Shown in pieces: positions 1 to 11,297 of a stretch of DNA of 64,000 bases (position 1 is its first letter; each line of letters opens with the position of its first letter). Below the pieces are notes generated by a model, which was given only the letters and a program-made list of their open reading frames with translations, ran no database searches and was not told where the DNA came from. The translations under genes were made by a program, and so were the position numbers. The DNA is from Gelatoporia subvermispora B (taxonomy: Eukaryota; Basidiomycota; Agaricomycetes; Polyporales; Gelatoporiaceae), in the NCBI GenBank assembly GCA_000320605.2, contig KB445806.1, forward strand, positions 778,574 through 842,573. Direction: 5' to 3'.

Positions 1-2500
1 TGCATGTTTATGTCACTATCAGAGTCAACGCGCCCTCTGCGCATACCTCAAGACCGGACGACCTCTTCGACATCAACTTTGACGTGGCTGGTGGGACGAG
101 GATAGATCAGATATGGACTTAAGAGCGTTGATACTCGAAGGGTCTTCTCATACACAAGATAAGATCCTCACATTCCACTGATGTTGCACCGATTCTAACT
201 TTATCATTATGAGTGACAGCTGTTTACACCAGTTATCCCCGGCACCAATATCATCTTCGACACTCCTCTCAACTTCGCCACCACACTCTTTTCGACTTCG
301 CCACCACACTCCTCTCCGACGTCTCTCTCGTCTATGACTCATCTCTGGAACACACTCGCCTCAGCATACTCACCTTCGACGCAGCTCTCATCGACAGCAC
401 TTGCCTGACATCTCTCCCTCGACACTATCTTCGTCACCACCCTTACCATCGACACTGCTGCCCTCTGCACCATCGCTTTCTCTCTCGGCCCTGGAACCGC
501 TTTCTCACAACACCATTCTTGTCTCCAAGACCATTCTCATATCCCACACTCATTCGCGACACTATTCTCGCCTCTGGCACCACTCTCGTAGTCGACACCA
601 TTCTCACCCGCGACATCACTCGCGTTTGCAACATCGCTCGTCTGAGGTTAGTATGACCTTCGACCGTCCTCTCACCTTCGACACTACTCTCGATTTTGAC
701 AGCACACACTTGTCACATAACTCTCGCCACCATCACTCTTCTTGTCCCTAAAATCACACACAATCGTCTCGACACCACTCTTGTTCTTGACGCCCGTGCC
801 GCCATGACTCGAGTACCTCGTATGTTTCATCTTTTTGTGAACATGGATGATACTAGCAGGACAAACGTCGACCTCCGTCCGTCGTTGCTGGGCGCGGCCA
901 GGCCGGGCAGTGCGCAGTGCAGAGCACACTGGAGACTTGGCCACCTCTGGTGTGCTTCGTACCGCGCATTGCCCGGATACGCTACTGGAGCAGAGGATAT
1001 GCGTGAGTAACTGATCCTAACCAGTGTTCTGCATGCAGCGCTGATCAGCTTTGCATTTTTTCTGTTCTGGCGACACACTGGCATCCCCTTCTCGCATCAA
1101 GACGGGACAACCTTTCGATATCGCCTTCGACGTCGCTGATGGAAGAAGATGGTGCTCGAAGGGCCTTCACATCTCGAAGATAAGATTTGGTAGTCCACTA
1201 GAATTGCGCGCTATCTGACATGGCTATTGTAACTGATAGCTATTCACACTACTCATCACTGGCACCAACCTCGTGTTCAACATTTTCTCGCCGCCGACAC
1301 CATTCCCGTCTTCGAGGACAATTTCTCCTATCACATTGATCTCGTCCCTGGCTCCAGCTTCATCTCTCAAACTATACACTCTCCCCGACACCACCCCGAT
1401 CTTTGTTCCTGCTCCTGGTTCTCCCGTATCTGTCATATGTCGTCTCTTCCACCATACACCTCTTCCATCGCTAACATTACTTCCGCAGCTACGACCCATT
1501 GTGAGTGCAATCAGTCTTCCTCGTCCATGTCCAGCTGAATGTATGTTCCGATGTGTCCTCATCAAGCTCATCTGATTGCTGCAGATCGCTGTTCATGAAA
1601 CATGATGATTGTATTGTGAGTCCCGAGTCTTGGCTTCATGCTGAGCTAATGTCGTCTTGATACTTTAGCAGGACGCTGGGATGATCGGAGGTGGGAGGAC
1701 GGGAGAGTGTAACCTTGGCTGGAAGCGCATTGGGAACTGGCCATTCCTAGTGTTCTTCTCGCCGAGTGCTTACTCGGGACTCTCGCTAGATGTCTAAGCT
1801 AGAGGCGAGTATCATCAGTAGTGAAGTCGTGGTTCAGTCTGCTGATCCCTGCCTAGTTCAACTGACATTAACAGGTTCGGAAAGAGGTGGATGAGAAAGC
1901 TGGTAATCCGAACACGCTCAAGTCTGTGACATCGTTCTCCGTCTTCATGCTCTACTCGCTCACCGTAACTTCTCCGGACTTCACTACAGGAATCGCTCGA
2001 TCTCTATCGGTGTAAATATCAACGTCCGGCTTCTTTCCATATCCAAGTGGACTTTTTCACATTTTTCTATCATCTCTCCGGATATTCTCTTCACTGACTA
2101 CACGCTCCCTTCGAGCTTCTGTTTAGCATCTCACACTATTCAGAGGATGGGGAGATGCAGCCTTGTGAGGAGATGCGCTGGAGACTGGCCACCTCCAGCG
2201 TATTCTCTGATCGGGTGCTGGCGTAGAAAGTGGTCTAGAACCCATGGAATGTAAGATTTATCGTTCTTCCACGAATTTTCTTGCACTGATCCCTGTTATC
2301 ATAGTGATTGCGAAAGTAGGAGGGGAAGAGGTGATGGGAGGTACCCCGGTGGTAGGCGCGCTGGAAACTGGCCACTTCTTGCGTGTTCTCCTTCCGGGGT
2401 AAGCGAGCATATCTTTCGCAGTCTACGTATATCTATTTCCGATGTATTTAGTGTACCTGCACAGAGCCCTACAGTATGCGCGGCTTTGGCCTGTGTGTAG
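1..2500. repeat. Degenerate, internally duplicated non-genic block
   Basis: No intact gene is recognised. Sequence around 46-260 aligns by eye with 1098-1290: shared phrases include TCAAGACSGGAC, CTCGAAGG-CTTC, AAGATAAGAT, TCCACT-GA and GGCACCAA, so a unit of about 1 kb has duplicated and diverged. A second short module resembling 'GNWPLL..SPS' when translated recurs four times, near 915-950, 1725-1770, 2170-2210 and 2350-2400. Several copies are followed by plausible GT...AG intron signals, which suggests decayed exons of one small gene family. All copies carry stops or frame changes, so no functional product is claimed. Confidence 0.5.
240..780. repeat. CT-rich degenerate minisatellite-like tract
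   Basis: The + strand is a long run of imperfect units resembling TTCGACACTCYTCTC / CTCGCCACCACACTC, with CACTCTC and CGACAC recurring every 12-20 nt. It lies inside the first copy of the duplicated block. The second copy has a much shorter version at about 1270-1460. The tract opens long frames in several phases (for example 213-656 and 401-751, +) that are products of biased composition and have no recognisable domain. Confidence 0.5.
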
Positions 2501-3121
2501 GATATGAACAAATGGATGGTCCGTGACACAAATTGGTATCATAGAGCATCGGGGGCGTGGCTACTTCGTTCAGATAATGACTCGACGCTGAGAGAGGACA
2601 ACATGCAGCTAGGGAGGTCAATGACAGAGACAAAGTGCGGCTGGGATCATGGGAAACTTAGTTGGCATAGAAAGTATGCACATGTGACTGTGGGATTATA
2701 TCGACCGAACACCAACCAAAAAATGATTCGCTGGTTCGATCCATGAAGAGACTCTGTCAAGGCGATGAAGCCACTCGGTATCATAGCGATCCTCAGCTTC
2801 ACGTCCTATGGCTGATTTCGAACTGGCTAAAATCCTGTCCGCCTCTCGCAAGGAAATGTTTTACAAATAGCAAGAAGGACACACATGGTCGAAGTTCTCC
2901 TGATCATCCTTCTGCTCGCGAGTACCTCTACCACTTCGCCGCAGAAGGAACATTTCACTTCGGCATCATATCGACTGAATAACTTCATATCTATAAAGAG
3001 TGCCTAGCGCACTATTGCTTCTCCTGGCTGGCAAGCTCCCGTTCAGCAAGAATGGTATTCCGTCGCTCCGGAAAGGACTGTCTGAATCGATGTCAGCAGA
3101 TGCATGTCACCTAACCGTGCA
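2501..3121. other. Intergenic, no gene recognised
   Basis: Three short + strand frames (2504-2746, 2743-2982, 3000-3233) fill this stretch, but none shows a domain, signal peptide or splice pattern I can defend. The last overlaps the end of the small heat-shock gene on the other strand and is a shadow of it. Confidence 0.4.
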
Positions 3122-3983
3122 TCATTTGCTCACCCTGGGAGCTGGATGCGAACCGATTCGGATGCACCTCGAATTCGGATATGTCAGGATGAGCTGCCGG
3201 CCATCCCTTGATGCGTGGATTTCTTCGAACTGACAAAGCCCGTTGTTACGCAGATTTCAGACAGACCAGGAGGAAGGTCGCACCTTGGTCCCTTCGGGGA
3301 GAGGTATAGTATGGCTGTAGTTCTTCTCAACATACCGCCGGACCAGAGCCCCTCCCTCTTTCTTCTCGTCTGTGTGCATCATCCGCCAGCTGACAATCAC
3401 GCACTTCGACCGAAAGCTAACGTGCATGTCTTGCTTCTTCACACCTGGAATCTCAAAGGTCGCTGTCACCTGTGCCCGGTATCAAGACTCTGCTCGTACG
3501 CGATTAGGGACGATACTGACCGTTCTCCCATCTAACGACTCCTTGTAGTCCACACTGCTTGTCCCTTAGCCGCAAGCGTACGCAGGAACAAGACCAGACT
3601 CACCTCGACCTCCCTTTCCCCAATTGTGCGCCTGCGCCTGGCTGCACTGCAACTGGGGATGCCACGCCTTCCAGTGACTTCACCTTCGAAGGGAGGGCGG
3701 CCAGATGCTTCTCCTTCGTCTGCCGTATCTCGTCCCAGACGGGATCTACCACCACTCCTTCTGGCTGTGATGTCACCGACGTCTGCAGAGGAGAGCCCAG
3801 AGTCGTCGACGGAGGGACAGGCGCCATAGGCCTGACGAGGTCCGCTGGTGTGAGAGTAGGGCTAGAATCGGGTGCAGTGCGCGGGGAGAAGGCGGCGTCG
3901 AAGAGGGCATCGAAAGCGGAGAGAGACTGGCGCACTGCGGCGACTTTCTTCGCGGGAGAACGCGTCATCGAGTGTGCTGGCAT
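3122..3983 (-). CDS. Small heat-shock protein (Hsp20/alpha-crystallin)
   Basis: All splice junctions were traced: exons complement(3604-3983), (3521-3554), (3284-3469), (3122-3229), with GT-AG introns of 49-54 nt that restore one frame of about 235 aa. The alpha-crystallin domain starts at exon 2 and reads DYKESLDGRTVTATFEIPG, then VKKQDMHV, then RRYVEKNYSHTIPLPEGTK. It ends with FEEIHASRDGRQLILTYP, the usual last strand. Members are ATP-independent chaperones that hold unfolding proteins. The N-terminal about 127 aa are Pro/Ser/Ala-rich and longer than usual for fungal Hsp20s, but contain FDALFDAAFSPRT, like the normal N-terminal motif. I did not find a clear heat-shock element upstream. The family call is firm; the start codon is the first Met of the long open exon. 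Confidence 0.82.
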
Positions 3984-4389
3984 CGGTTGCTAGGCTTATG
4001 GTGCAGTTGGGCGGGCAGAGCAGTGTGAGAGGCTGAGGAAGCTGCTATCGCATATACATCAGCGGTTCTGAATGGACTGTTCCGTGGTGGATGGTAGGGG
4101 AACGTAAATAGTCAATGCGGCACCTCAGTGAGCTCCGGAGGGGGCATCGTGGGGGACAAAGGCAGGATGATCATGATGAGCCCATCGGCTGTCCTCGAGG
4201 CCTGCATGAGGCAAGTCCGGGTGTTTCTCGCTGGCGCGCACGAGGCGCACGTTGCCGCATGACATGCACGTCAAATTCCGAATAGTCTATATCAACAGTT
4301 CCAAGGAATAAGTTACAGCAATCTCAAATACAACGACAGTCACCACGCCTCAGCCTCGTACACCAGCCAAAATCGACGTGTGAGCCGGG
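3984..4389. other. Intergenic between Hsp20 and Srs2 helicase
   Basis: About 400 bp containing the promoter of the Hsp20 gene and the 3' flank of the helicase. No reading frame or clear heat-shock element was recognised. Confidence 0.4.
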
Positions 4390-7300
4390 TCAACTGCCCG
4401 GTTGCTTGAATTTCTTGCTTGGATAGCCGACCGCTGTCCTTCCCATACCAAGACGCCGCTTGCCGCCCGCTAGTTTCACTGGTGTCAGGTTGTGCTCCGA
4501 CACGACAGGACTGGAATGCTGGACATGCTCTCGCACTTTCTCCACCGGAAGATCAGCAGGCGTTAATATCGGCTCATTCGCATGCATGCTGGTAGGCTGT
4601 AACGGTGCGCGATGGGCATTGGGATCAACTCGAGCAGATGTTCGCGAGGGAACGTTGGATATATTGGGTGTTGTAGAGGTCGTGCTTAGCGATCGTAGTG
4701 GTTTTGAAGGGAGGAGACGTGTTGGGAGTGCCAATTGCGGAAAAGGAGGTAGCGCGGCGGGGAATTGTGGGCTTGGGGTTTGCGGAACAGGGGATTGTAC
4801 GTATAGCATTTGCTCCTCTACAGGTCCACTGTGTGGCTTGTCTTGCTGGGAACTTAGCAATTGTTGGGATGGTGTTAGGGTTTCTGTCCTGCGTGCGGAC
4901 AGAGAAAAGTCAGCTGCCATTGTCGATGCCATTGCAGGACTCATTGCAGCTCCAACATATGGCATTGACTGCAGTGCGGAAGTCGCAGAAGTGAACGCCG
5001 TTGCTGTTGGAGGTTCATGGTCAGATTCTTGATAATGGCAACAACGGCCTTGAGTACGTACCCTTCCATGGACCACCAGTGGGAGGCGACCACCTGCCAC
5101 TGGGAGATCTCGATCTTCGAGAATTGCTCGACACAGGCTTGACCGTGCGTTTGCTACAATGAAGAGGATCAATATCTTTAAATGCTCCATGTGCAATGTT
5201 ACGAACTATTCGGCAACCATCCGCGAGACCTCCTGTTCATTAGGAACCGCCCTGCCCAATACTTGAGCGAGGACGGCTCGGTCTGCGGCATTGAGATTCG
5301 GTAGGTTGCCCTCAAATAATCGCTAGTGCAAGATAAATGGCATGAATGGATCTCCGGGACGGAACAATACCTGTGGTCCAGACTTGATTGCCGAAATAAA
5401 TTCTGAAATCAATCTATTATTCGTGCGACCGGCCACCATACGCGAGCCGGCGTGTGTCAAGTACAGGAGCCCCTGTGCTCGTGTACAGGCGACGTACAAC
5501 AGACGGCTGGTGGGGCATTAGTGAACTGTGGCAGGAAACGTCAGCCTGAGGGCGCATACCGTTCTTCCTCAATGTCCTCTGCACGAGCTGAAGGGATTAT
5601 TCCCTTCTCCACTATGATCCGCATTCAGTCGTTGTTTGTAATTGTTCAATGTAACCCTTACCCGCGGGGATGAGTACCACGGGCCACTCAAGGCCCTTCG
5701 CAGCATGGCATGTGGCAATGGTCACCTTCTATACTGATCTTGAGACATGTTACGAATTCTCGTGAGAAACTATGTGCTCACCGGCGTCTTTTCGTTCTCT
5801 TCTTGAGTCTCAACGTCGGTCGAGAGCATTGACGCCTGCAGGAACAGTCGAAGGGGCGTCTCTTCGTCTAATGCCAAAACGTCTTGATCGAAGTCCTCTG
5901 AGGAATCAACCCACTCATATGCGTCAGTCCTTGAGTGATCGTCCGGGCGTGATGGTATAGCTGGCGTTGTGCGCTCGACCTCGCTGGCAAAGTTAATCAG
6001 CTCTTGCACGTTCTCCCATCGGCTTTCCCAGTCTGGCTGCGTCTTTTGCAACCAAGCCTCATACTCGATGAGTTCAAGCAGGTGGCGGATGAGCTCCGAC
6101 GCAAATTCGCCCTAGTGCGAATCCGTCATTCTTGCGCATATGGTGACTATGGGAAACACCTGCCTCTTGGGCCTGCGAACGCAGTGTGCGTATCGCTAAG
6201 ACAAACGACCCGAGCTTTCCCTTGACTGCTGGCTTGATATCAGGTATTCTACCATCATATATGCCCTCTACCAGCGCCACCGGAGATATGCGACGGCGTT
6301 CTGCTTGCTTCAGAATCTCGGAAATTGTCTAATTTCTCGTGCGCTGTCAGCCGAAACATGTAGCCTGGAGCAAGAGGGACTGCATGTACCTTCTCTCCGA
6401 TTGTCCTCGATGGGACATTGATGATCCGCGAGAATGCAGGAGCGAAGAACGGATTGTCGACGAGTTGCAGGTATGCCAGGAGATCTTTGACCTGTACAAA
6501 ACATATCAGACCTTGTGATGTGATTCCCGGCAGTGGCGCTCTACCTCAATACGATCAAAGAACTTATGCCCAGCCAGCATTTTGGAAGGTATCCCTTCTC
6601 TTTGGAGGGCGCTTTCAAGCGCACGTGACAACGAGTTCATGCGTACTGCACCACAAGACGGAAATTAATGGGGAGACAGTGTGCTATGCAATTGTGTCTG
6701 AACTCACACAAGATCACAAAGTCGTCCCAGTCTAGCATTCCACCAGTGTAGGCGACCAATCTCTTGATCTCCCTTGCGATAAAGGATGCCTCTTCATGCT
6801 CGGTTCCGAAGTTCCTCAAAACAGGCATAAGTCCGGAAGGATTTGACGTCTGCAATGTTTTCTCGATGCGACCCTTGTCTGAAGGCACTTGGTCTGCGCC
6901 TCCGGTGGCATGAACGAGATCAAATTTGCTTACCCTGTGCTATGATAGCCATGCTGGTAGACAAGATGTTCTGCGTTGAACGATAGTTCTGCTCGAGCAT
7001 GATTTGCACAGTTGAGGGGAAGTCTGGCAGTGGGATTGGCGTGAACCTCCTGAACATTTATGTCATCTTCACGGACCTCTCTGCATCTTTTCCAGGTTCT
7101 CAACTTCCGCTGACCGCCACCCATATACTACAACGAGGTCAATGACTATCTTTCGAGGTCACTATAGTGACATACTGGATTGATCCGGATCGCCCACTAC
7201 GGTTACACATCTGCTCGAGGTGGCTATATATCGCATGAGTTCGTACTGCATCGTATTTGTGTCCTGGCTGACGACTATGAGCAGGCTAACATTGACTGAT

Positions 7301-8093
7301 TGACTATATGCGCTCACAATTCGTCCACTAGAACGTGTTTGCACCACTCAACCACTCGTCGGTGTGCGAAAAGTCGGGCGCCAAAGACAAGGAGGTCATC
7401 GAAATCCAGGCTGTTACTTTGCCTAAGGGCACTCTCATATTCCTCGTAAATTTCTGCCACAGTCGCGTAATCCGAAGTCTGGCTACCAAGCAGTGTGAGT
7501 TGCTGGGGAGAGTACCCCTTGGCCTTCGCTTTTGAGATAATTGCCGCTACTTGGCTGTCGCTCAGAGCGAAGCTTTGGCTCTTGTAGGTCTTGAGCAGCT
7601 TCGCAATCAGCTTCTTGCTGAGACAATGATGAGATCTACTAGAGACAATGAGCCAGGGCAAGGACACAAACCTCTCATCAGCATCACATATCGTGAAGTT
7701 TGCATCAATCTCGATAAGCTTCGCGTGCCGCCTGAGGAACGTGGCACATAATGCGTGGAATGTTCCCAGCTTGATCTGCCCGGTTTGGTCCTGGCCGATG
7801 AGCTTCGTCAGACGTTCGCGCATCTCGTTTGCCGCCTTGTTCGTGAATGTGACCGCGCATATTGAGGATGCTTGAAGCTTATGCTGTTCAATAAGGTGGG
7901 CAATACGTGAGGTGAGTACCCTGGTCTTGCCGCTACCTGGGCCGGCTAATATCTGCAGCGGGAGATTGGGTGGGTGCAGCACAGCTAAGATGAGCATATA
8001 CACAGTGAGCAGCGCAGCTTGAGACCGGCGATGTAGTTCCCGCTTACCCTTGAGCTGTGCTTCGTTGAGCCTCGCCAAATGGCTGGCAGACAT
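4390..8093 (-). CDS. Srs2/UvrD-type 3'-5' DNA helicase (copy A)
   Basis: Superfamily 1A DNA helicase; fungal Srs2 relatives strip Rad51 from single-stranded DNA and limit recombination. Start at 8093 reads MSASHLARLNEAQLK, and the first intron joins it to AVLHPPNLPLQILAGPGSGKT (Walker A near 7940). Motif Ia is CAVTFTNKAANEM. Motif II DEFQDTN is restored by an intron near 7280-7320, and motif III GDPDQSIYGWRSAE by an intron near 7135-7180. Motif VI RRLLYVACTRAQ lies near 5480. The C-terminal exon (4390-5196 region) is a Ser/Pro-rich disordered tail of roughly 200+ residues ending in a basic stretch (SKKFKQPGS), as expected for the protein-interaction tail of Srs2 orthologues. There are many short introns; not every junction was traced. 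A paralogue lies at 56211-59236 (+). Confidence 0.85.
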
Positions 8094-8152
8094 GATGATC
8101 GACGGCGGACGCAGAGCACGACGCAATCTCAGGCGCTGACTGCCACAGTCGT

Positions 8153-8170
8153 GACGCGACGCGTCGCGTC
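8153..8170. promoter_or_regulatory. 18-bp perfect palindrome with ACGCGT core
   Basis: GACGCGACGCGTCGCGTC is its own reverse complement and sits 60 bp upstream of the helicase A start codon. ACGCGT is the core of the yeast MBF/Mbp1 cell-cycle box. A CACGTG E-box follows at about 8178-8183. Binding by a fungal MBF homologue is inference. Confidence 0.5.
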
Positions 8171-8332
8171 GCGCATGCACGTGGTCGGGCGCTTAGACTA
8201 CCGAGTAACCCAGTGCCCGAGCTCTTGTTTTTTGTCTACCTCCGCGAGCACGGATATTCCTGTTAGATCTTGCTATACATGAGCTAGGTATTTGACTACA
8301 TCTTACATACACCAAATGGACTAATCAGAATG

Positions 8333-10632
8333 TCAAGCGCGCACATGACGCTTGACGAGCAACGGCATCTGGTTACCCTTCTCAATCTCGCTTTTCACGA
8401 TAGGTCTTTGCGTCATCTCAGATCTCTTCCTAATGTCATTGGCCGGAACGGCCAGCTCAAACTCGAAGGCCCGTACCAGCGTGAAGATCAATGCCTTCAT
8501 CCTAATGCGAGAGTTGAGGTAAGTCGCTGGAAAATGAGGAACGGAGAGTCAAACGTACTCCACAAGAGTGAATCGGTATCCGATGCATGCGCGAGGACCA
8601 CCGATGAATGTGAGCATGTTACTCCAAACTCCAGGTATCTCAGAGATGGCTTCTGGGGGCGACTCCCATCTTTCTGGCTTGAATTCGTACGAGTCCTCGC
8701 CCCAGAGCGACTTCGCTCTGTTGATCGCCAAGATTGGAATAAGCACAACAGTGTCTTTCTCCAATCTACATTGAATCAGCGAGGAGCCTAACATTTTGTA
8801 ACATGCAACTCACAAGATACTGTGATGGACCTGCCCGCGCGTGTCTGTGTACGGTGTACCAAGAGGAAGTACGGTATCTTTCGTCGATTCTCGGATGGTC
8901 GCTGCTACGGGTGCGTGGACGCGAAGCGTTTCGCGCACAACTGCGTCCAAGTACTGCAGTGAGTTCAGCTCATCCATCGTCGGGGTTTCCGTGTCAAGAG
9001 TAAACAGCTCCTCTCGAAGTTTCTTCTGCACTTCGGGCGCCTGTGTGAGGGCATAGAGGCACCACGTAACCCCAGAACTGGTTGTCTCGTGTCCGGCGAC
9101 CAGGAATCTGTTAAGGTACATAGAATGGATCACTACGCTTCAAATGATGTCAATCTCACGTTGGCACCTCTGCAAAAACAGATCTGTTAGTGTATCAAGA
9201 ATGAAGGATGAGGTAGACGTACGCCAAACAACATCATCGTCTGACAGCTTAAGGTGATCAGGCAAATCCGTGGCCATGTTTGCCTTGATTAGTGTAGTAA
9301 GAAGATCGCGACCATGTACGTCATTCCTACCAACGCTGCCACCATTCTTTTCGGCGGCAAGCGACTGTATCACAGCTGCCTTCTTCTCTTGCACCAGCTC
9401 CATTCCAATGCGCTGCATCATGTCGCGTGCTTCCTCGAATTCTTTCAGACGGGTGCCGGGCTGAACGGATGTCATTTTCAGACTACAAACCCACCAACGT
9501 TGAGATAATTGAGTACTTACGAGCTTGCGCAAGATCGGGATAGCTCTTTGCAACGCAGGCAATACAGAGAAACGTTGCTTGTTCGTAGAGAAGACGGTAT
9601 TGAACGCCTTGAGAAGCTCGCTATTCTTCGATGGATTTAACGCATCAAATTCGTAATTGAAACCTGCACCTCACATTGGAATCTCGACTGAGCACATCGC
9701 TTAATCTCTTACCTGCCGACCCGATGACATTCAACGTTGTCTTGGTCAGACCGTCAAAGACGTCGATCCGGGAACTGTCATTAGTCTCCGTGATCGCACT
9801 ATCCCAGAAGTCCCGCAGCTAGAACAATCTCCGTAAATGATGTTACTCGTCATTGAGCACGCTGTCTCTTATACCTCGATGGCTTTGTTCACAAACATGC
9901 CTGCCAAATCGCGAATTTGGGCTGGACCGAACGCAGGATTCTGTAATCTGACTCAATTGTGCAGCTGTGTCAACCATGGTTAGCTCTCACCATGACTCTC
10001 CTCTATGTCCAGATAGCCATGATCAGATGATACCTGGCTGAGAGCGTAGACACGGCAACTCACCTGTTTGCGGTGCTCCTCGCCTAGAGATGAAAACTTT
10101 GAGGTAAAAGAGGTCATTCATAATCGATCCACCTCATACGCACCTTCTACAACTAATACACCTAATTGGGCGATGCATTTATCGACTTAACAAGCAAGCC
10201 ATTATACTTTTAAATACCTTCGCCCATAATCCTTGACAGAATGAAGCGCGATGCCCTTGGTTTCTGGAAGTCCATGGAATGCGTGAGGATATGGTTGATC
10301 GCCTTTAGATCCGTCGTAAAGATCCGATGCATCTAGAAAATATCACTCAGCACCAATCGGACCAGCAGTCTGAGATCATCGTAGCGTACGTTGAGAAAGC
10401 CATGGTATCTGTACGTCTTTCCATATTGTTCGACCCTTTCTTCGAGCATAACTTCGTTGTCTGTATCGAACATTTCCTTGAGGTTGCCATAGAACAGACT
10501 TGCGCTGGGAGGTCCATGGAGGTAGCGAAGATGCGTGAACCATGGGTGGGTCACAAAGCGAATGAGCCTATACACTGCATAGGCTGAACACGCATAGATC
10601 ACAGGCCAGAAGAACCCCAAGATAGCACTCAT
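8333..10632 (-). CDS. Cytochrome P450 monooxygenase (locus 1)
   Basis: Heme-thiolate monooxygenase with an N-terminal membrane anchor, expected on the ER. Start [19 protein letters not shown] is followed by the proline hinge [18 protein letters not shown]. Diagnostic motifs in order are I-helix [11 protein letters not shown] (near 9080), K-helix ETLR (near 8930), PERW (near 8680) and heme loop [10 protein letters not shown] (near 8610). The C-terminus [14 protein letters not shown] is followed by TGA at 8333-8335. About ten short introns interrupt it. The P450 at 24337-26631 is its closest relative in the window, in inverted orientation. The locus is tail-to-head with the helicase gene only 240 bp away. 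Substrate and CYP family cannot be told from sequence alone; all motifs needed for activity are present. Confidence 0.88.
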
Positions 10633-10729
10633 GGCGGCAAGGGAGACGAGGTTGTGACGGATAGCCCTGTTTAGGCACCAGTGAGCTTTATGTATGCAAT
10701 TGGGTGCTCAGCCTCTTGACAGGCACGCG

Positions 10730-10880
10730 GGTCCTGTCACGAAACCGCATGTGAAGATGACTCCACGACACCGTGGGTGGTTCCGACAACGACGAAGATG
10801 CTGCAATCTTGACGCAGTCAACTGCGCAAGGGCCGCAGTTCCACTTGAGGACCGGATACTATGCCGACAAAATATCGCTT
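10730..10880 (-). promoter_or_regulatory. Upstream block shared with inverted P450 locus 6
   Basis: About 150 bp upstream of locus 1 align, in reverse complement, with 24085-24235 upstream of locus 6. Shared words include GTCCTGTCACGAA, CCGCATG, GATGCTGCA, GTC(A/G)ACTGCGCA and CCGCAGTTCCAC. This noncoding conservation beyond the ORFs points either to a recent duplication or to retained regulatory sites. Confidence 0.55.
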
Positions 10881-11297
10881 TGTCGTGTTCCCCTACAACC
10901 CAGGGAGCGTGCCGAATGGATGACGCGAATGCTTCACGTCTCTTCCCATTTCCTTCGCATTCGTTTTAGGCTCGGTCTAGCGCCGCAGTGCTCTCTGCAG
11001 CACAGCGGCTAGAAGCGGTCGAAAATGGGCCACATGACTAAGTGGCTAGAGCCCCTTTAACTGAGCTTCGATGATTCGCAGTAAACTAGGCCTCACATGC
11101 CGAACGCGCAACGCACAGCTATGCCGCCATCATAGATAGTTCAAATTCAAAAAAGGTCAAGACCTGGACGATGGTGTGGTCTACTTGTCTGAGGGCAACG
11201 TGCGGCATCAACGCTGCCCTCTGGGAAGCCGTAGAGAAGTGAGAGCTGAGTGGAGGTGATGTTAATAAATTTCTGAGGGGATTATGTACAATCGAAA

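Noticed and set aside
1..2500. Possible LTR or DNA transposon at the left end
   Set aside because: No terminal repeats, reverse transcriptase, integrase or transposase motifs were found; only local duplication is supported.
4460..5032. 190-codon + strand frame
   Set aside because: Antisense shadow of the disordered tail exon of helicase A.
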